DNA of 48,908 nucleotides from Dehalococcoidia bacterium. Its GTDB lineage: Bacteria > Chloroflexota > Dehalococcoidia > GIF9 > UBA5629. Location of the stretch: contig JAFGHL010000040.1 in NCBI GenBank assembly GCA_016930155.1, forward strand, positions 1 to 48,908, read 5' to 3'. The notes beneath the pieces were generated by a model. The model searched no databases. It saw only the letters and a list, made by a program, of their open reading frames with translations, and was not told where the DNA came from. How positions within the stretch are numbered: the stretch's first letter is position 1; each line of letters begins with the position of its first letter. The position numbers and the translations under genes are program-made. Positions 27,201-34,928 of the stretch are shown piece after piece.

Positions 27201-27584
27201 CCAATCCGTTTCAGCTGGTCGCCCATTAAAAATGCCGGCATGTATCAGTTCACGCTGGCCAGGGATGCGCAGCTCACCGATGTAATTGTCCAGGAGACTA
27301 CCACAACAACAGCCTTCGAGTTAAAAAGCCGGTTGCCGTTATCTACCCCTTATTACTGGCAGGTTAAAGCCGTCGCTCCTGTAGTCAGCGATCCAAGCCC
27401 GGTCGGCACTTTTACGCTGGTTGATAATATCACACAATCGCAAAAGCAGCCTGCGGTCAAGCAACAGGCCGGCGCCGTTCCGGCCGCCTCCGATTTCTGG
27501 ATATGGATCATCATCGTGATTGTCGTTGTCCTGCTACTCCTCATCAATGCATTCGTTTTCATATCGCGCAGGAGAAACCAGTGA
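24240..27584 (+). CDS. Large secreted, C-terminally anchored beta-propeller-type surface protein
   Basis: A 1114-residue exported protein of unknown function. Residues 1-33 are a signal peptide (basic start, hydrophobic core, FSQSSAA). The body has repeats of the BNR/sortilin type, such as STDAGYSW (near 88), YSTDGGANWY (near 145), YSKDFGFAW (near 459) and YSANTGDTW (near 572), implying one or two beta-propellers. Residues about 870-1070 contain two fibronectin-III-like segments (SYDLLIAKDVNF; YYWRVRGARSW; YQFTLARDAQL; YYWQVKA). A final span (about 1084-1107) and RRRNQ anchor it in the membrane. No ribosome site precedes the ATG, so a leaderless message is possible. It is divergent from pilB; a role in cell surface or pilus function is only suggested by place. 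Confidence 0.8.
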   Translation: MRIVRRSYPYFLVIFILTMTILFVPFSQSSAATQRTLSWSVVDTPSDGSNGMIICTCGINDLAIGPDNRTFYAVSTDNSSATVSNLFKSTDAGYSWLPNTGTSLTNAGALFPVWNIAVAPDDAKFIIAVTDGTGTPADGPRMAYYSTDGGANWYNTGLTLNPNEYISCLDIARYDSADQLRDIAIGTRSTTPPGQGRLLTRPYGTTFSGAWLAQDPGTWTAVTSVKFSPGYNPDQTMVVTSFNGGGAALHLGKHDTVGNTTQWDGTAGYAGYPVPLGNTLIPPIVYSASNIYRTGIELPSDYVGTDLSLRGCFVNADNITHSHVFYVSNTPTVFDITPTGIPRIYSIAYSGTNATGILLAGEATANSARALANVWQSSNPQATCAGCVTWLKSDTLKSATGGGGTGRANVLLKWNSDGSTAYCGTSSENSTTGGTGVLPGQWPFSRLTKSASDESAFQYSKDFGFAWNQIGIINTVLSQLSDVAAVEIHEGSNVAGHNTLYLASLNTTGAIPDIDSVWRSTSDPMGRYWERIFTLPSSDTGTILRLAPRDTASTAISQVVVFADLGTENITYSANTGDTWMNVLAATLVKDISLLDDSTMYVLADYYVRKIALSGTAWQTVKKIDTELVAPAHTICNPVNKNGDKEYIFVGTEGNTDTSVAWVDFSVMIPRFSVLKELPEQGNVHVITDDLFEIHKNIFVGINDVITNADGIIYRWTMDSSVNWDPLDPPDRGFYGICMLNNVLYGAWNTDIDPPINSSGADRTLEARIKVPPAPEWDQLIDGLPQPGSPNQVEFTREPTSLHISSNAYNTLWAIDDTPYNFTTKQGCLWQFIDSVAKLGPWPTSPAPGSLIGADPSTGRSQQIDFKWRPLRDIYSYDLLIAKDVNFTLPLTQQLQMTPVDDVTGSWIVTPADQIDPSCWIAPGQLEVGRSYYWRVRGARSWQGSPIHSPWSATLFFSVRPGFMVTSEYTGPTLLTPIDGVCSNCAPPIRFSWSPIKNAGMYQFTLARDAQLTDVIVQETTTTTAFELKSRLPLSTPYYWQVKAVAPVVSDPSPVGTFTLVDNITQSQKQPAVKQQAGAVPAASDFWIWIIIVIVVVLLLLINAFVFISRRRNQ

Positions 27585-27644
27585 TATTGATGAAACAATA
27601 GCCGGGGGCAATATGGAAAATATAGATGAAATCAGATGGATTCG

Positions 27645-27715
27645 CGGTCGGGTTTAAAAACCCGCCCCTACACGTATTTACTGTAGGGACGTACCTTCAG
27701 GTGCGCCCGGCATAG
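27645..27715. repeat. Dispersed intergenic repeat, copy 1
   Basis: The gap holds a 16-base hairpin (CGGGTTT, AA, AAACCCG at 27649-27664) followed by GCCCCTAC, then CTGTAGGGACGTACC and TTCAGGTGCGCCCGG (27681-27710). The second half recurs with few changes at 34855-34885. Such short non-coding repeats are typical of REP/MITE-like elements. No ORF is present. Confidence 0.6.
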
Positions 27716-27725
27716 AATTGAAAAA

Positions 27726-28388
27726 ATGAGCGAAAATAGCTTAAAAACCATATTAGCTCTGGCATCGCAGGTCAAGGGCTTCCTGGCCGAGGATGAAGGC
27801 CTGAAGCTGTATGAACTTGGCCTCGAAGCCTGCGAAATCGGCCCCTGCCTGGAGATAGGCAGCTTCTGTGGCAAGTCGACAGTATATCTGGGTTCCGCCT
27901 GCAAGAAAAGGGATAGCACGCTCTTCACCATAGACCACCATTGCGGATCGGAGGAACAGCAGCCGGGCCAGTTATATTTCGATCCGGATTTATTTGACAG
28001 CCGCAGGGGTGTAATAGACAGCCTGCCCCTGTTACGAGAAACACTGCACAAGGCAGGCCTGGAGGACAATGTCGTAACTATGGTCACGCAGTCTGCTGTC
28101 GCCGCACGGAACTGGGCTATCCCACTGGGCCTGGTCTTCATCGACGGCGGTCACAGCTATCAGACTGTGTTTTCCGACTATCGCAATTGGTCGCCGTATT
28201 TGCTTCCGAAAGGGTTCCTGGTTTTTCACGACATCTATCCCGATCCAGCCGGGGGTGGGCAGGCGCCTTTTGAAGTATACAAGCTTGCGCTGGAGAGTGG
28301 TGATTACCGGGAGTTGCCCATGGTGAATAGCCTGGGCATCTTAAGGAAGAACGATATCGTGGTGATCAAAAAGAAGGTTCGTTGCTGA
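27726..28388 (+). CDS. Class I SAM-dependent methyltransferase
   Basis: A 220-residue protein with the Rossmann-type methyltransferase pattern: motif I CLEIGSFCGKSTVYLG (about 40-55), an acidic loop TIDHHCG, and VFIDGGHSYQTVFSDYRNW (about 137-155), as in the Methyltransf_24 family often found beside polysaccharide or surface-glycan genes. The substrate is unknown. The 3' end overlaps the convergent gene by 48 bases. The ribosome site is weak. With the two glycosyltransferases nearby it could modify a glycan, but it is on the opposite strand and separately transcribed. Confidence 0.82.
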   Translation: MSENSLKTILALASQVKGFLAEDEGLKLYELGLEACEIGPCLEIGSFCGKSTVYLGSACKKRDSTLFTIDHHCGSEEQQPGQLYFDPDLFDSRRGVIDSLPLLRETLHKAGLEDNVVTMVTQSAVAARNWAIPLGLVFIDGGHSYQTVFSDYRNWSPYLLPKGFLVFHDIYPDPAGGGQAPFEVYKLALESGDYRELPMVNSLGILRKNDIVVIKKKVRC

Positions 28389-29405
28389 CGAAGGTTTGAG
28401 CATATCTGCTGCCAGCAGTACTGCTGCTGAGGTCCAGGTAGGTTTCGTCAACGGCCAGATCTCGTGCTCTGGAAACGCCACGCCATACCAGTAGGCGCCA
28501 TCCTCATCCCTCATCTGATGAATCCAGTAATAAATCATGGCCGACTGCTTGTACTCGCCATGAACCGCCAGCGAAATGGCCAGTTCACTGCTCTCGGCTG
28601 CGGTGACCCACTGCTTCTCAAGATTGCAGACTGATCCCTTGCCATGCACTATAAACTTATCCCAGCTATCGTATATCCTGTTAACAGCTTCCTGCCCATT
28701 GATAACACTGCACAAGGCCGGATAATACCAGTCCATGGCAAAGGCCGAGATGCTTTTCTCATCGATAGTATCTCCATAAGGCAGGGGCATGCCTAGAATG
28801 GCGGCGCGTAAAACCTCGTTGGCCTCCCTCCAGTCCTCGCGCTTTTCACCCACCAGTTCCGCCATCTTCAGTGCGCATTTGATGCTCAGGTAGGAAGAGC
28901 TGCAACTGGCTATCTGTGCAGTAGGGTAAACGCTGCCGGCCGCGTCCCTGGCCCAATAAATCTCTCCTGTTGGGCTGCGCATATCCAGCACATAATCGAT
29001 AGCATTTTTTACTACCGGCCACATATTATCGAGAAATTTCCTCTTGCCGCTGACCAGGTAATGATGCCATACGCCAACCGCCATGTAAGATATGGCATGC
29101 GAGACCTTATACTTATCTTTGGGTTTGCCGTTCTGATAGTTCGCATACCAGCTTCCGTCCGGCAACTGCATACCTGCCAGCCACTCATAGGCTTTCTCCG
29201 CTTCATCATGGTAACAGCCGGCATCGATGGCCATAGCACATTCCACATGAGTCCAGGGCTCCACCAATCCTCCTTCAACCTCAGGCACGGAGCCCTGATT
29301 TTCCTGTACGCTGACTATGCTCTCAAAGGTAGGCCTTAGAAACTTTTCGGATAACAGCTCCTCCAGTTCCGGCATCTCAAATGTACTGCTGTTATCCAAT
29401 ACCAT
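28341..29405 (-). CDS. Alpha/alpha-toroid protein (prenyltransferase or six-hairpin glycosidase fold), function unknown
   Basis: A 354-residue protein with repeated helix-hairpin motifs containing aromatic and glycine-rich turns (YEWLAGMQLPDGSWYANYQNG; YVLDMRSPTGEIYWARDAAG; IHQMRDEDGAYWYG). This is the pattern of alpha/alpha-barrel enzymes such as squalene/prenyltransferase-like proteins and GH15-like glycosidases. I could not place catalytic residues. The reading frame stays open upstream to 29567, but the ATG at 29405 lies 4 bases after the stop of the glycosyltransferase gene and avoids a 150-base overlap, so I start it there. It probably belongs to the same transcript and acts in the same glycan or lipid pathway. 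Confidence 0.72.
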   Translation of the reverse strand: MVLDNSSTFEMPELEELLSEKFLRPTFESIVSVQENQGSVPEVEGGLVEPWTHVECAMAIDAGCYHDEAEKAYEWLAGMQLPDGSWYANYQNGKPKDKYKVSHAISYMAVGVWHHYLVSGKRKFLDNMWPVVKNAIDYVLDMRSPTGEIYWARDAAGSVYPTAQIASCSSSYLSIKCALKMAELVGEKREDWREANEVLRAAILGMPLPYGDTIDEKSISAFAMDWYYPALCSVINGQEAVNRIYDSWDKFIVHGKGSVCNLEKQWVTAAESSELAISLAVHGEYKQSAMIYYWIHQMRDEDGAYWYGVAFPEHEIWPLTKPTWTSAAVLLAADMLKPSSATNLLFDHHDIVLP

Positions 29406-29409
29406 TAGC

Positions 29410-30660
29410 TTATCCAACCTTTGTCTTAACTTGGCTCTCGATTGCTTCCCGGTAATAATCTGCTGTTTGTTCGGCCGCCCGGTCCCAGTTAAACAATCTC
29501 CCCACTCTCTCAATACCCATCGCGCCCAACTCCTTGCGTTTAGCTTCATCATCCAGCAGTGCTGCAATAGATTTCACCAGGGCGTCCGTATCGCCGGGTG
29601 GCACAAGGATACCTGCGTCTCCGATCACCTCCGGAAGTGCGCCGGCGGTGGTGGAGATAACGGGTGTCCTGCAGGCCATGGCTTCCGCCGCAGGCAGCCC
29701 GAATCCTTCATATATGGAGGGCACGACCAGCATGGTTGCGGAGGAATAATGTTTTACCAGACTTTCCGTACCTATCTTGCCTGTATATTGAGTGCAATCG
29801 CCGAGATACAATGCTTCGATCAATCCTTCTGTATATCCGTTGACCAGAGGCTCACCAACTATTGTTAATTCGACCGAGCGTGTCTTGCGCAGCTCTGCGA
29901 CTGCCTCCAGCAGGAATTTTAACCCCTTAAGCGGCGTATCGCCGCTGTTGATAACCAGAATTCGATTAACGGAACGTTTTAACTCCGGTTGTTCCCTGAA
30001 AACATCCGTATCCACCCCGCAGTAAATGATTTTAAAACGCTCGCGCGGCAACCCGAAACTGCTCATGATCTCCTGCAGTGAATGCTCGGAGTCCGTAATA
30101 AAATGTGAAAGACGCCGGGCAACTTTAATCTGTGTATCTGCGAAGGAGTACCAGCGCCTGATTCCCCAGGAACGGTAAGCGGAATTACTGGCCTTAAGGG
30201 CCAGCGCACGGTCGATCGTTATGGGATGGTGAATGGTGGTCACCATAGGAATCCCCAGTTGCCTGATTTTCAATATGCCTTCGGTCACACATTGATTATC
30301 GTGCACGATATCATATTTTTTGCTGTGCCCGTCCTGTCGGAACATGTCGTAAGCTCTCATGGCAAAGGTATGCGGCTCAGTGAAACAGCCGCTGCATTCG
30401 CCCAGCCATTCGACGAAGTTAGGCCAGGTGTTGAGCAGAATAGGGTTGATCAGGTAGCGCCTTTTCTCGGGCAACCTGTAAAGGTCTAAACTTGGCAGTC
30501 TGATCAGGTTGATCCCATCAGCCAGGTCGGGATAAGGCGGCCCCGCCACTACATCCACACTGTGCCCCAGCTTTTGCAGAGAACGGCTGAGATATCTTAC
30601 GTAAATACCCTGTCCGCCAGAGTATTTATAAGCCCTGTAGCTTAATAAACATATCCGCAT
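29410..30660 (-). CDS. GT4-family glycosyltransferase (copy 1)
   Basis: A 416-residue GT-B glycosyltransferase. The N-terminal donor/acceptor region starts MRICLLSYRAYKYSGGQGIYVRYLS. The C-terminal nucleotide-sugar domain shows VPSIYEGFGLPAAEAMACRTPVI, with the conserved Glu-rich loop, and GDAGILVPPGD. Such enzymes add a sugar from an NDP or lipid donor to a glycan at the cytoplasmic face of the membrane. It is a close paralogue of the gene at 30770, transcribed in the same direction. Acceptor and donor are unknown. Confidence 0.9.
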   Translation of the reverse strand: MRICLLSYRAYKYSGGQGIYVRYLSRSLQKLGHSVDVVAGPPYPDLADGINLIRLPSLDLYRLPEKRRYLINPILLNTWPNFVEWLGECSGCFTEPHTFAMRAYDMFRQDGHSKKYDIVHDNQCVTEGILKIRQLGIPMVTTIHHPITIDRALALKASNSAYRSWGIRRWYSFADTQIKVARRLSHFITDSEHSLQEIMSSFGLPRERFKIIYCGVDTDVFREQPELKRSVNRILVINSGDTPLKGLKFLLEAVAELRKTRSVELTIVGEPLVNGYTEGLIEALYLGDCTQYTGKIGTESLVKHYSSATMLVVPSIYEGFGLPAAEAMACRTPVISTTAGALPEVIGDAGILVPPGDTDALVKSIAALLDDEAKRKELGAMGIERVGRLFNWDRAAEQTADYYREAIESQVKTKVG

Positions 30661-30769
30661 GAATATTAGCCCGCGAAATCACCGGTAAAAAGCGCTGAAA
30701 ACACGTACATATTTTACATTTATTAGCGATATTAATCAAGACTGCGCTGAATTCAACCGCCTAATGCTG

Positions 30770-32008
30770 TCACTTAGCTCGTTTGGCTTCAATAGCTTCC
30801 AGATACACTTCGGCGGTCAGCCTGGCTGCATTGCTCCAGTTGAATTTCTCCAGTATGCGTTTCCTCGCCAGCACACTATATTCACCGCGTTTGGCAGGGC
30901 TCTCCATCAACTGCGCTATGGCAGCAGTCAGGGCTTCCGAATCGGCAGGGGGGATGAGGATGCCGGCATCACCCACAACCTCGGGCAATGCTCCTGCAGT
31001 TGTAGACACAAGTGGAGCGCCGCATGCCATCGCCTCAGCAGCAGGTAACCCGAAGCCCTCGTAAGTTGACGGTACGGCAACGAGAGTGGACGATCTGTAT
31101 AGCTGTATGAGTTCCGAGGTTTCTATCTGGTTACGGAAAGTTACAGCATCCGTTACACCCAGCCTGTCCATCAGCTTTTCCGTCACTCCATCGCCCAGTG
31201 TCCTGCCCACTACCACCAGCTTTAAATCCCACTTTTTTCTAAGTTCTGCCAGCGCCTCCAACAGGAAACGCAGCCCCTTGACCGCCGTATCCCGGCTCAT
31301 CACCATAAGAATCTGATTATCTAATCGGGGCACTTCACCGGATGGGCTGAAAAGTTCTACATCTATACCATTATAAATAACCTTCATCCTGGATTCCGGG
31401 ATACCAAATATCTCATTGATATGCTGTTTGGCCATTTCCGATACCGTAATAATGAATGGCAACTGTCTTGCGACCTTGATCTGCATCCCCGTGAACGAAA
31501 ACCAGCGGCGGAATCCCAGTTTATCCTTGAGCGATTTGGCCGATTGGATAGCCAGATCTCGGTCGATAGTAACGGGATGATGAATGGTCTCCACCACGGG
31601 ATAACCTGCCTTCTGGATATCGGCGATGCCCCATGACATGGTCTGATTGTCATGTATCACATCATACTTCTTGATACTGTCCCTGCACAGGTACCGGTAA
31701 GCGCGCATGCCGAAGGCCAGTGGCTCGGAGAAATAGCCCGTCATGATGCCACCCCACTCCATAAAATTGGCGCTCGTATTCAGCTTGCGAGGATCGATAA
31801 ACAGCCGTTGCCAGGATCCGAATCTATAGAGGTCCAAACTGGGCAACCGTATCAGCCCCACACCATCATCTACGATAGGATAGGGAGGCCCCGACATCAT
31901 ATCCACCTCATGGTCGAGGTCACGCAGGGCATTGCTAAGGTAGCGCATATAGATTCCCTGTCCGCCCGAATAGGGATAGCTGCGATAGCTCAAGATACAA
32001 ATTCGCAT
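30770..32008 (-). CDS. GT4-family glycosyltransferase (copy 2)
   Basis: A 412-residue paralogue of the preceding protein. Both share MRICxLSYRxYxYSGGQGIY, RLPSLDLYRF/RLPEK-type segments, ETIHHPVTIDRDLA/TTIHHPITIDRALA and the C-terminal VPSTYEGFGLPAAEAMACGAP signature. The 109-base spacer between the two holds no gene. Tandem duplication with divergence suggests successive sugar additions on one glycan. It heads the minus-strand run that continues to the alpha/alpha-toroid gene. Confidence 0.9.
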   Translation of the reverse strand: MRICILSYRSYPYSGGQGIYMRYLSNALRDLDHEVDMMSGPPYPIVDDGVGLIRLPSLDLYRFGSWQRLFIDPRKLNTSANFMEWGGIMTGYFSEPLAFGMRAYRYLCRDSIKKYDVIHDNQTMSWGIADIQKAGYPVVETIHHPVTIDRDLAIQSAKSLKDKLGFRRWFSFTGMQIKVARQLPFIITVSEMAKQHINEIFGIPESRMKVIYNGIDVELFSPSGEVPRLDNQILMVMSRDTAVKGLRFLLEALAELRKKWDLKLVVVGRTLGDGVTEKLMDRLGVTDAVTFRNQIETSELIQLYRSSTLVAVPSTYEGFGLPAAEAMACGAPLVSTTAGALPEVVGDAGILIPPADSEALTAAIAQLMESPAKRGEYSVLARKRILEKFNWSNAARLTAEVYLEAIEAKRAK

Positions 32009-32099
32009 TTAAAGGATCATACTCCCCGGCCAAGACTATATAGTACCAGACATGCCCGCTCACGTACAGTATCGATTGCACTGTGGCAATATTATCCTG

Positions 32100-32158
32100 T
32101 TGACAAATATTAACTATTTAACTTAATATACATATAGATATTGAATGAACATTCATTC
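32100..32158 (+). promoter_or_regulatory. tetR promoter with palindromic operator
   Basis: TTGACA (32100-32105, perfect), an 18-base spacer and TAATAT (32124-32129) give a promoter with a start near 32136. Just downstream lies GAATGAACATTCATTC (32143-32158): 7-base arms GAATGAA and TTCATTC around CA. This is the form of operators bound by TetR-family dimers. A repressor here would block elongation or open-complex formation. Autoregulation of tetR and the two ABC genes is inferred. Confidence 0.72.
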
Positions 32159-32175
32159 TAATAACTTGCTTAGTC

Positions 32176-32796
32176 ATGACAACACGTATTAAAAGAAAGG
32201 AGCATCTTACCAAAACCCGCAGGAAGCAAATACTCAGGGCGGCCCTGTCCATATTTTCAACACGGGGTTACGGTGAATCAACTATGGCGGACGTAGCTGC
32301 AGAGGCCGGCGTGGGAGTGGGAACATTGTACAATTACTATAAGAATAAGCGTGACCTGCTTATTTCGCTGGTACAAAAACTGCTGATCTCGGAAGGTTTG
32401 ATTAACATCTTTGACAAGATGGCGGATCAGAGCAGCCGCGATTTCATGGATTCATTGCTGGAAGAGCGCCTGGAGTTCGGGTTTGACAATGTGCAGACTA
32501 TTTTGTTTCTTTTCTTCGAAATACAGCGCGATACAAAGTTGCGGCATCAATATGTTCAGGATGTGGTTGGCCCCCTCCTTGCCAGGATAGAGGAATACAT
32601 ACGTTTGCAGATCAAGCGAGGAGATTGTCGTAAAGTCGATGAAAGGATTATCTCCCGAGCTATGGTAGGGACTATCATCGGAAGCATAATACTCTATCGT
32701 CTTGAGCAACATAGCAGCCCCTTTGCAAAAGCTCATCTGAAAAAGATAACACACGAGTTAAGCAGTTTATTTATGAGCGGGTTAGAGAGAAAATAG
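32176..32796 (+). CDS. TetR-family transcriptional regulator
   Basis: A 206-residue regulator. The N-terminal helix-turn-helix (about 18-64) reads RKQILRAALSIFSTRGYGESTMADVAAEAGVGVGTLYNYYKNKRDLL in overlapping pieces, the classic TetR DNA-binding domain. The C-terminal helical part is the ligand-binding and dimer domain, with an unknown ligand. Its stop is 3 bases before the ABC permease start, so it is co-transcribed with an exporter and likely controls it, like AcrR-type regulators of efflux systems. I see no clear ribosome site, though the start is well placed for the family. Confidence 0.9.
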   Translation: MTTRIKRKEHLTKTRRKQILRAALSIFSTRGYGESTMADVAAEAGVGVGTLYNYYKNKRDLLISLVQKLLISEGLINIFDKMADQSSRDFMDSLLEERLEFGFDNVQTILFLFFEIQRDTKLRHQYVQDVVGPLLARIEEYIRLQIKRGDCRKVDERIISRAMVGTIIGSIILYRLEQHSSPFAKAHLKKITHELSSLFMSGLERK

Positions 32797-32799
32797 TAT

Positions 32800-34047
32800 A
32801 TGTGTAACATCTGGGATGATTTTCAAGCGGCTCTCTTCCTTTTCTATAAGTATGTTACGCGCGGCAATAAGGGCACTGTTGTCCTGACCGTACTCGTGGC
32901 CACATTGGCTTTCATACAGATTAACCTGATCTCGGGCATTCTCAGCGGGGCCGTCGGGCTTATCTACGATCAAACTAAAAACAATTACGTCGGCAATATC
33001 GTTATACAGCCGGGCAAGGACCAGTGGGGTAACAAGGAGGCATACATCACGCAGGTGGATCTGCTAAAACGTAAGATCAATGCCATACCGGGCATTATCG
33101 GCTGCAGTTCACGCTATACTACAGGCTCCGTTATTGAGTACGACCCTGATAAAACCGGAAAGGATATCAGGACGATCAGCTGGCCGGTAAAGTCCATCAA
33201 TCCCGATGACGAAAAGCGCATTTCCGAGCTGCATAATTACATGCTGGCAGGCCAATACCTCGATGAGTCGGACCGCGACCAGATAATTCTGGGCAGGGAG
33301 GTTTCTGGTGGTTATGGGGCCAGCCTGGAAGTGCAATCGTTAAAGGGCGTCAATATCGGTGACGAGGTAACGGTCTTCTATCACAACGGGGTCACCCGTA
33401 AATATACAGTTAAGGGTATATACGCCACCGTCTTTCCCCTGGCCGATATGACCGTGTTCGTGACGCAGAAGGAAATGGAATCGGTGCTGGCATTGCGTGA
33501 CCGTGCCAGCGAAATAATAATAAGGACGGACGAAGCCTACCCGGAAGCTTATTATATACAGGAATTGCGAAGGGCGGGCGTGGAACTGCAGGACATCAGG
33601 CCGTGGCAGGACTTTATCGGGCTTGTCCTGGGCATAGTACAAAGCTTTGATATCATAAAAAAAATAATCCTATTTATCGGCCTGATCGTCGCCGGCGTAA
33701 CCATATTTATCGTTATTTTTATAGCCGTAACCAGCAGGAGGAAGCAAATCGGCATTATGAAGGCTATCGGAATGAAGGAAGGCATCATCGTCACCTCCTA
33801 CATCATGCTGGCGCTCTTCTATGCTGTCACCGGCATCGTTGTTGGAATTGCAGCGATCGAGTTTGTGGCAACACCCTATTTTATTGCCCACCCGTTCAAT
33901 TTTCCCATGGGCAAGGTCAGCTTGCTGATCGTCAGGAGCGAGTTCGTCACGAGTATCGTCAGTATGATCGTCGTCAGTATCATTGCAGGTTTTATCCCAT
34001 CCTGGCGTGTCAGCCGTGAAAATATCATCAAAGCCATCTGGGGATAA
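32800..34047 (+). CDS. ABC transporter permease (FtsX/MacB-LolE type)
   Basis: A 415-residue permease with one N-terminal span (about 27-50), a large extracytoplasmic domain (about 55-280, the MacB periplasmic core type) and three C-terminal spans (about 290-320, 337-360 and 378-400). FIAVTSRRKQIGIMKAIGMKEG at about 306-327 is the conserved cytoplasmic coupling region of FtsX-family permeases. The domain order is typical of MacB, LolC/E and antimicrobial-peptide exporters. It pairs with the ATPase gene 6 bases downstream. No membrane-fusion or outer-membrane partner is nearby. The substrate is unknown; lipids, peptides or drugs are candidates. Confidence 0.9.
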   Translation: MCNIWDDFQAALFLFYKYVTRGNKGTVVLTVLVATLAFIQINLISGILSGAVGLIYDQTKNNYVGNIVIQPGKDQWGNKEAYITQVDLLKRKINAIPGIIGCSSRYTTGSVIEYDPDKTGKDIRTISWPVKSINPDDEKRISELHNYMLAGQYLDESDRDQIILGREVSGGYGASLEVQSLKGVNIGDEVTVFYHNGVTRKYTVKGIYATVFPLADMTVFVTQKEMESVLALRDRASEIIIRTDEAYPEAYYIQELRRAGVELQDIRPWQDFIGLVLGIVQSFDIIKKIILFIGLIVAGVTIFIVIFIAVTSRRKQIGIMKAIGMKEGIIVTSYIMLALFYAVTGIVVGIAAIEFVATPYFIAHPFNFPMGKVSLLIVRSEFVTSIVSMIVVSIIAGFIPSWRVSRENIIKAIWG

Positions 34048-34053
34048 CTTTTC

Positions 34054-34809
34054 ATGATAAAGGTAACTGACCTTAAAAAGACATATTACGGGAAGGTCCC
34101 CGTGCATGCTCTCAAAGGGGTCAGCTTTCAAATTCCCTCAGGTCAGTTCGTCGCTATCATGGGCCCCAGCGGCTCCGGCAAGTCCACGTTGCTGCATCAG
34201 TTGGCCCTGCTGGATAACCCCACATCGGGACAGATATTGCTTGACGGGGTGGATACGGCCGGGCTTACACAGGGAAAAGCCGCCGACTTCCGGCTGCGCC
34301 ATCTGGGCTATGTTTTTCAGGAATATGCACTGATTTCTGAGTTGAATGCCATCGAAAACGCATTCCTTCCTCTCATGCTGCTGGGTATGAAAAGAAAGGA
34401 GTTCATCAGGGTATCCACCGAGCTTATGAGCAAGGTTGGACTTTCCAACCGCCTGCACCATCTCATCAGCGAGCTTTCCGGGGGTGAACAACAGCGCGTT
34501 GCCATTGCCAGGGCGCTGGTAAACAGGTCTAAAATTCTGTTCGCCGATGAGCCCTGCGCTAACCTCGATACCGAAAATAAAGGTATTGTCCTTCGGCTGC
34601 TGAGAAAACTCTGCGACGACCTCGGACAGACCATACTTATGGTGACGCATGAACCCGAGCAGAGGGAATTCGCCGACCGTGTGCTGTGGCTCCGTGACGG
34701 CATGCTGGTAAAAGATGAATCTATCGACAAAGCCGTACGGGAAGATGCCCTACACAATGGTTACCGTACGGATGTTTCCTCCGACCCCGACTATTTAAAG
34801 GACAACTGA
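34054..34809 (+). CDS. ABC transporter ATP-binding protein (LolD/MacB type)
   Basis: A 251-residue ATPase with Walker A GPSGSGKST (about 36-44), Q-loop YVFQEYALI, signature LSGGEQQR and Walker B ILFADEPCANLD, then the switch VTHEPEQREFAD. The sequence is most like LolD/MacB/FtsE ATPases that pair with FtsX-type permeases. It energises the permease encoded just before it. The final 25 residues are charged and unremarkable. It is the last gene of the tetR-permease-ATPase operon. Confidence 0.93.
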   Translation: MIKVTDLKKTYYGKVPVHALKGVSFQIPSGQFVAIMGPSGSGKSTLLHQLALLDNPTSGQILLDGVDTAGLTQGKAADFRLRHLGYVFQEYALISELNAIENAFLPLMLLGMKRKEFIRVSTELMSKVGLSNRLHHLISELSGGEQQRVAIARALVNRSKILFADEPCANLDTENKGIVLRLLRKLCDDLGQTILMVTHEPEQREFADRVLWLRDGMLVKDESIDKAVREDALHNGYRTDVSSDPDYLKDN

Positions 34810-34854
34810 CCTGCTGAGGTCTGATTATTAGCAACTGCAGGGGCGTTGCTTAAA

Positions 34855-34921
34855 CTGTAGGAGCATACCTTCAGGTACGCCCCGGAAAACACGGACAAAC
34901 CTGAAGGCCCGTCCCTACATT
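34855..34921. repeat. Dispersed intergenic repeat, copy 2, with inverted half
   Basis: CTGTAGGAGCATACC and TTCAGGTACGCCCCGG (34855-34885) match the repeat at 27681-27710 in about 26 of 30 positions. After a short spacer the inverted half ACCTGAAGGCCCGTCCCTACAT follows (about 34899-34920), so this copy can form a long imperfect hairpin. It lies between convergent genes, as REP-like elements often do. No ORF is present. Confidence 0.6.
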
Positions 34922-34928
34922 TAGACTG

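Noticed and set aside
29406-29567. Longer start of the alpha/alpha-toroid gene
   Set aside because: It would overlap the glycosyltransferase gene by over 150 bases; the ATG at 29405 follows that stop by 4 bases.
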